From 73-13 sp035556075 (GTDB lineage: Bacteria > Actinomycetota > Actinomycetes > Actinomycetales > Microbacteriaceae), in NCBI GenBank assembly GCA_035556075.1, contig DATMFQ010000031.1:1-31721 (forward strand): a DNA stretch of 31,721 bases, given 5' to 3'. The translations under genes and the position numbers were made by a program. The notes beneath the pieces were generated by a model. The model was given only the letters and a program-made list of their open reading frames with translations. It was not told the origin of the DNA and did no database searches. Positions 29,399 through 31,721 of the stretch are shown here, one piece after another; position 1 is the stretch's first letter; every line of letters starts with the position of its first letter.

Positions 29399-30364
29399 TC
29401 AGGACGGATCAACCCCGAGGATCGCGGCAATACGATTGAGGTCGGCGACGGTCGCAAAATCGATCTCGATGCGGCCCTTCGACGCACCAAGGGAGATCCG
29501 CACGCGCGTGTCGAGCTGATCTCCGAGCCGCGTTGCGAGATCGTCGAGGTGCGCCTGTCGACCGCCCGCCTTCGGACGTTTCGACATCGACTTCGACTTC
29601 GCGCCAGCAAGCCCCGCGGCCACCTCCGTGTCCCGCACGGTCAAGCCCTCGTTGACCACCTTGTCGGCGAGTCGGATCATGCCCGCCTCATCCGGGACAC
29701 TGAGGATCGCGCGGGCGTGCCCCGCCGTCAGCACCCCGGCTGCAACCCGCTGCCGGACCGCGGTCGGCAGCCGGAGCAGACGGATCGTATTTGCGACCTG
29801 TGGGCGGGACCGGCCAATGCGCGCCGCGAGCTGTTCCTGGGTCACCCCGAAGTCCTCGAGCAGCTGCGCGTACGCCTCCGCCTCCTCGATGGGATTGAGC
29901 TCTGCCCGGTGCAGGTTCTCCAGTAGGGCGTCGCGGAGCATGTCCTCGTCCGCGGTGTCCCGGATGATCGCCGGGATGGTCGCGAGCCCGGCCGCCTTGC
30001 TCGCCCGGAGTCGCCGCTCCCCCATGACGAGCTCGAACTGCGGCTCGCCCGGCGCCGCACTCGCCCGCGGACGCACGACGATTGGCTGCAGCACGCCGAA
30101 CTCCCGCACCGAGACGATGAGCTCCTGGAGCTCCTCCTCGCGGAACTCCTTCCGAGGCTGCACCGGATTCGGGACGATGTCATCCGGTGACAGCGTGCCG
30201 AGTCGCAGGCCATCGACCTCGAGCAGCTCCTCCTGCGGCACTGACGCACCCCGCTCCGGGAAGAACACGTCTGTGGGAGACGCATTCGTCGCATTCGTCG
30301 CACTGCTCGTCGGGATGAGCGCGCCGATCCCACGACCGAGCCCGCCTCGTCTGCGCTCCGCCAT
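29399..30364 (-). CDS. parB: Chromosome-partitioning protein ParB (CTPase)
   Basis: 321 residues. N-terminal basic GRGIGALIP motif that contacts ParA; then VDGLRLGTLSPDDIVPNPVQPRKEF; the CTP-binding region with GERRLRASKAAGLATIPAI (box II) and ENLHRAELNPIEEAEAY (box III); helix-turn-helix about 160-205 (GVTQEQLAARIGRSRPQVANTIRLLRL) that recognises parS; and a C-terminal dimerisation domain. It loads at parS near oriC and spreads as a clamp to drive segregation. ATG 30364 follows AAAGGAAC. It lies 70 nt after parA, same operon. Confidence 0.96.
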   Translation of the reverse strand: MAERRRGGLGRGIGALIPTSSATNATNASPTDVFFPERGASVPQEELLEVDGLRLGTLSPDDIVPNPVQPRKEFREEELQELIVSVREFGVLQPIVVRPRASAAPGEPQFELVMGERRLRASKAAGLATIPAIIRDTADEDMLRDALLENLHRAELNPIEEAEAYAQLLEDFGVTQEQLAARIGRSRPQVANTIRLLRLPTAVRQRVAAGVLTAGHARAILSVPDEAGMIRLADKVVNEGLTVRDTEVAAGLAGAKSKSMSKRPKAGGRQAHLDDLATRLGDQLDTRVRISLGASKGRIEIDFATVADLNRIAAILGVDPS

Positions 30365-30434
30365 CACACGTTCCTTTCGGGGCACCGAGCCGGCAGCCAC
30401 TCCGTCGACCGCGGCGACGCCGCAGTGCCCATCA

Positions 30435-31331
30435 TCATCGCGCACCACGTTTCGCGAACTCGTGCGCCGCCTCGGCATAGGCGACCGCCCCGACCGAGCC
30501 ACCGTCATACGCGATCACCGTCTGCCCGTAGCTCGGCGCCTCCGAGACGCGGACTGATCGCGGGATGACCGCGTCGAGGGTCTCCGTGGGGAAGTGCTCC
30601 CGGACATTCGCGGCGACCTCGTGGGCGAGGTTGGTCCGCTGGTCATACATGGTCAGCAGGATCGCGGAGAGCCGCAGCTCGGGGTTGAGGTACTTGCCGA
30701 CGTCATCGATCGTCTTGAGCAGCAGCGTGAGGCCCTCGAGCGCGTAGTACTCGCACTGCACCGGGATGAGTACCTCACGGCCCGCGGTCAACGCGTTGAG
30801 CGTGAGCAGCCCGAGCGAGGGCGGGCAGTCCACGAAGACATAGTCGAAGTCACGGCCCGCGACCGCGAGGAATGCGTCGACCGCCTTTCGCAGCCGGGTC
30901 TCCCGAGCGACCGCGAGATATAGCTCCGATTCGGCGCCGGCCAAGTCGATGTTGGCGGAGACGACGTGGAGGCGATCGTCCTCAGGGCTGCGCTGCATGA
31001 CGTTCTCAATCGGCTCGCCGCCGATGAGCACTTCGTAGACGCCCGGGTCACCAACCCGGTGCTCGGCGCCAAGTGCCGTCGAGGCGTTGCCCTGCGGATC
31101 AAGGTCAATGACGAGGACCTTGGCGCCCGTCTTGGCGAGCGCGGCGGCAAGGTTGACCGTCGTCGTCGTCTTACCGACCCCACCCTTCTGATTGGCGACC
31201 ACAATGACGCGGGTCTCGGCCGGGCGGGGGACGACGTCGGCCGCCAGCACCGCACGACGCTGTGCCAAGTTGGCGAGCTGGCTGGCGATGGGGGTCGTCG
31301 CGTCGAAGTTCGTGGTCATGGGCGGTGCCAT
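30435..31331 (-). CDS. parA: Chromosome-partitioning ATPase ParA/Soj
   Basis: 298 residues from ATG 31331 (294 from ATG 31319). Deviant Walker A ANQKGGVGKTTTT (KGGVGKTT at 49-56), Walker A' LVIDLDPQGNAS and Walker B FVDCPPSLGLLTL are complete. The N-terminal 40 residues are an extension of low complexity. It moves ParB-DNA complexes over the nucleoid by ATP-driven binding. The parS site directly abuts the first ATG; no ribosome site is seen for either ATG, so the true start remains open. It is upstream of parB. rsmG, the usual upstream neighbour, is not present in the adjacent 390 nt. Confidence 0.95.
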   Translation of the reverse strand: MAPPMTTNFDATTPIASQLANLAQRRAVLAADVVPRPAETRVIVVANQKGGVGKTTTTVNLAAALAKTGAKVLVIDLDPQGNASTALGAEHRVGDPGVYEVLIGGEPIENVMQRSPEDDRLHVVSANIDLAGAESELYLAVARETRLRKAVDAFLAVAGRDFDYVFVDCPPSLGLLTLNALTAGREVLIPVQCEYYALEGLTLLLKTIDDVGKYLNPELRLSAILLTMYDQRTNLAHEVAANVREHFPTETLDAVIPRSVRVSEAPSYGQTVIAYDGGSVGAVAYAEAAHEFAKRGAR

Positions 31332-31347
31332 TGTTTCACGTGAAACC
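31332..31347. promoter_or_regulatory. parS site
   Basis: TGTTTCACGTGAAACC matches the parS consensus TGTTTCACGTGAAACA at 15 of 16 positions. ParB would bind here, and it lies immediately upstream of the parA ATG, where it may also act as an operator for the par operon. Confidence 0.93.
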
Positions 31348-31387
31348 TTCGCTCGGGGTGGTATGCGGCCTGTGGTTGATGGGGGAT

Positions 31388-31481
31388 GTCCGGGTGTGGG
31401 CCGCGTTGCAGCAGGGCGCTCGCGTTGCTCGCTCAGTCGGCTTCGCGTCCTAGCCTGCTGCAACGCGGCCCTCACCCGGAC
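31388..31481. repeat. Large inverted repeat, 28-bp arms
   Basis: Arms 31388-31415 and 31454-31481 begin GTCCGGGTG and end at GTTGCAGCAGG / CCTGCTGCAAC, pairing at 27 of 28 positions with a 38-nt spacer that is rich in CGC and GCTCGC words. It is not a simple terminator, as it is in a divergent intergenic region. Confidence 0.85.
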
Positions 31482-31610
31482 GTAGTTGTTCGTGACCGAC
31501 AGGAGTCCACGGCATTCCTCCCTTCCCGGGGTGGAGGGCCGGGGGCGTGCGATGGTCTGCCAGCATAGGGGTGGGGGTAGACATTGGGGGGCGGCGGGGA
31601 TCGGCGCGGA

Positions 31611-31616
31611 TACGAT
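31611..31616 (+). promoter_or_regulatory. -10 hexamer of the window-end gene (leaderless)
   Basis: TACGAT, 6 nt before the GTG at 31623. Confidence 0.45.
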
Positions 31617-31622
31617 GAGCCG

Positions 31623-31721
31623 GTGCGGAAGCGAGGGGTGTGGTTGTTTGCTGCCGTCACGGTCGCACTGTTCGCTGCGGCTGCCATCGTGCTCACCATC
31701 ACCGCGGCCGATGCGATTCGT
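31623..31721 (+). CDS. Partial gene: N terminus of an exported or membrane protein
   Basis: 33 codons are visible and the frame is open to the window end. It starts with a basic MRKRGVW followed by a hydrophobic core of Ala, Val, Leu and Phe and then ITAADAIR, the shape of a Sec signal peptide or a signal anchor. The GTG start is inferred from the TACGAT hexamer 6 nt upstream. Nothing more can be said about its function from this fragment. Confidence 0.55.
   Translation, partial: MRKRGVWLFAAVTVALFAAAAIVLTITAADAIR

Larger units (their letters stand above)
31348..31622. other. Gap between parA/parS and the divergent exported-protein gene
   Basis: 275 nt. Contains the 28-bp inverted repeat (31388-31481), one GCATTC word, G-rich runs (31551-31600) and the -10 hexamer at 31611. 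No gene seen. Confidence 0.5.

Noticed and set aside
30279..30296. Short repeat GCATTCGTCGCATTCGTCGC in parB as a CRISPR or tandem repeat
   Set aside because: Only two units inside a coding region (Asn-Ala-Thr-Asn-Ala stretch); explained by the over-represented hexamer and low-complexity linker.
31472..31702. Minus-strand open frame upstream of parA as a possible rsmG remnant
   Set aside because: Translation (TSGS-, Pro- and Arg-rich) has no methyltransferase motif and overlaps the large inverted repeat and the divergent promoter.
1..31721. tRNA, rRNA, CRISPR arrays, insertion sequences or integrases
   Set aside because: No cloverleaf-like sequences, spacer-repeat series, transposase motifs or flanking target duplications were recognised anywhere in the window.

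Overview
The window comes from a GC-rich chromosome (roughly 70% G+C) of a high-GC Gram-positive bacterium, most likely a Microbacteriaceae or near relative in the Micrococcales. The evidence is the bkd-type dehydrogenase operon, zinc-free ribosomal protein paralogues of the actinobacterial type, CopD-CtaG fusion, actinobacterial gene order around cca-murJ-trxBA-parBA, and the many genes whose start codon sits 6-7 nt after a TANNNT hexamer (leaderless mRNAs). The right end carries parB, parA and a parS site, so the window lies on one side of oriC; dnaA itself is not in it.

Layout. 1-5000: GlsB-type membrane protein, PIF1/RecD-like helicase, an unknown anchored protein, a CopD-CtaG copper/cytochrome oxidase assembly fusion, HU. 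5200-9800: a metal block with rpmB-rpmG-rpsN (all zinc-free types) and the operon znuA-znuC-znuB-zur followed by a DtxR/MntR-type regulator; a palindromic Zur-box-like operator overlaps the znuA promoter. 9860-13430: a long hairpin, then bkdA-bkdB-bkdC (branched-chain 2-oxoacid dehydrogenase E1 alpha, E1 beta, E2). 13440-17410: hisC-like aminotransferase, a four-helix membrane protein coupled to purB, and two unknown membrane proteins. 17470-21180: replication/ribosome block dnaB, then rplI-rpsR-ssb-rpsF; a 519-nt gap before dnaB holds four DnaA boxes and an AT-rich stretch. 21250-25760: cca, murJ, trxB, trxA. 25800-29300: PLP aminotransferase, ddl, two gene relics joined head to head, a flavin reductase. 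29400-31720: parB, parA, parS, a 28-bp inverted repeat, and the start of a divergent exported protein.

How it fits together: mostly housekeeping genes for replication, segregation, cell wall, redox and translation, with one coherent zinc-starvation module and one decayed catabolic patch. No rRNA, tRNA, CRISPR array or intact insertion sequence was found. The least explained signals are the strong excess of the hexamer GAATGC/GCATTC in genes and gaps alike, two long hairpins, and the DnaA-box cluster upstream of dnaB.
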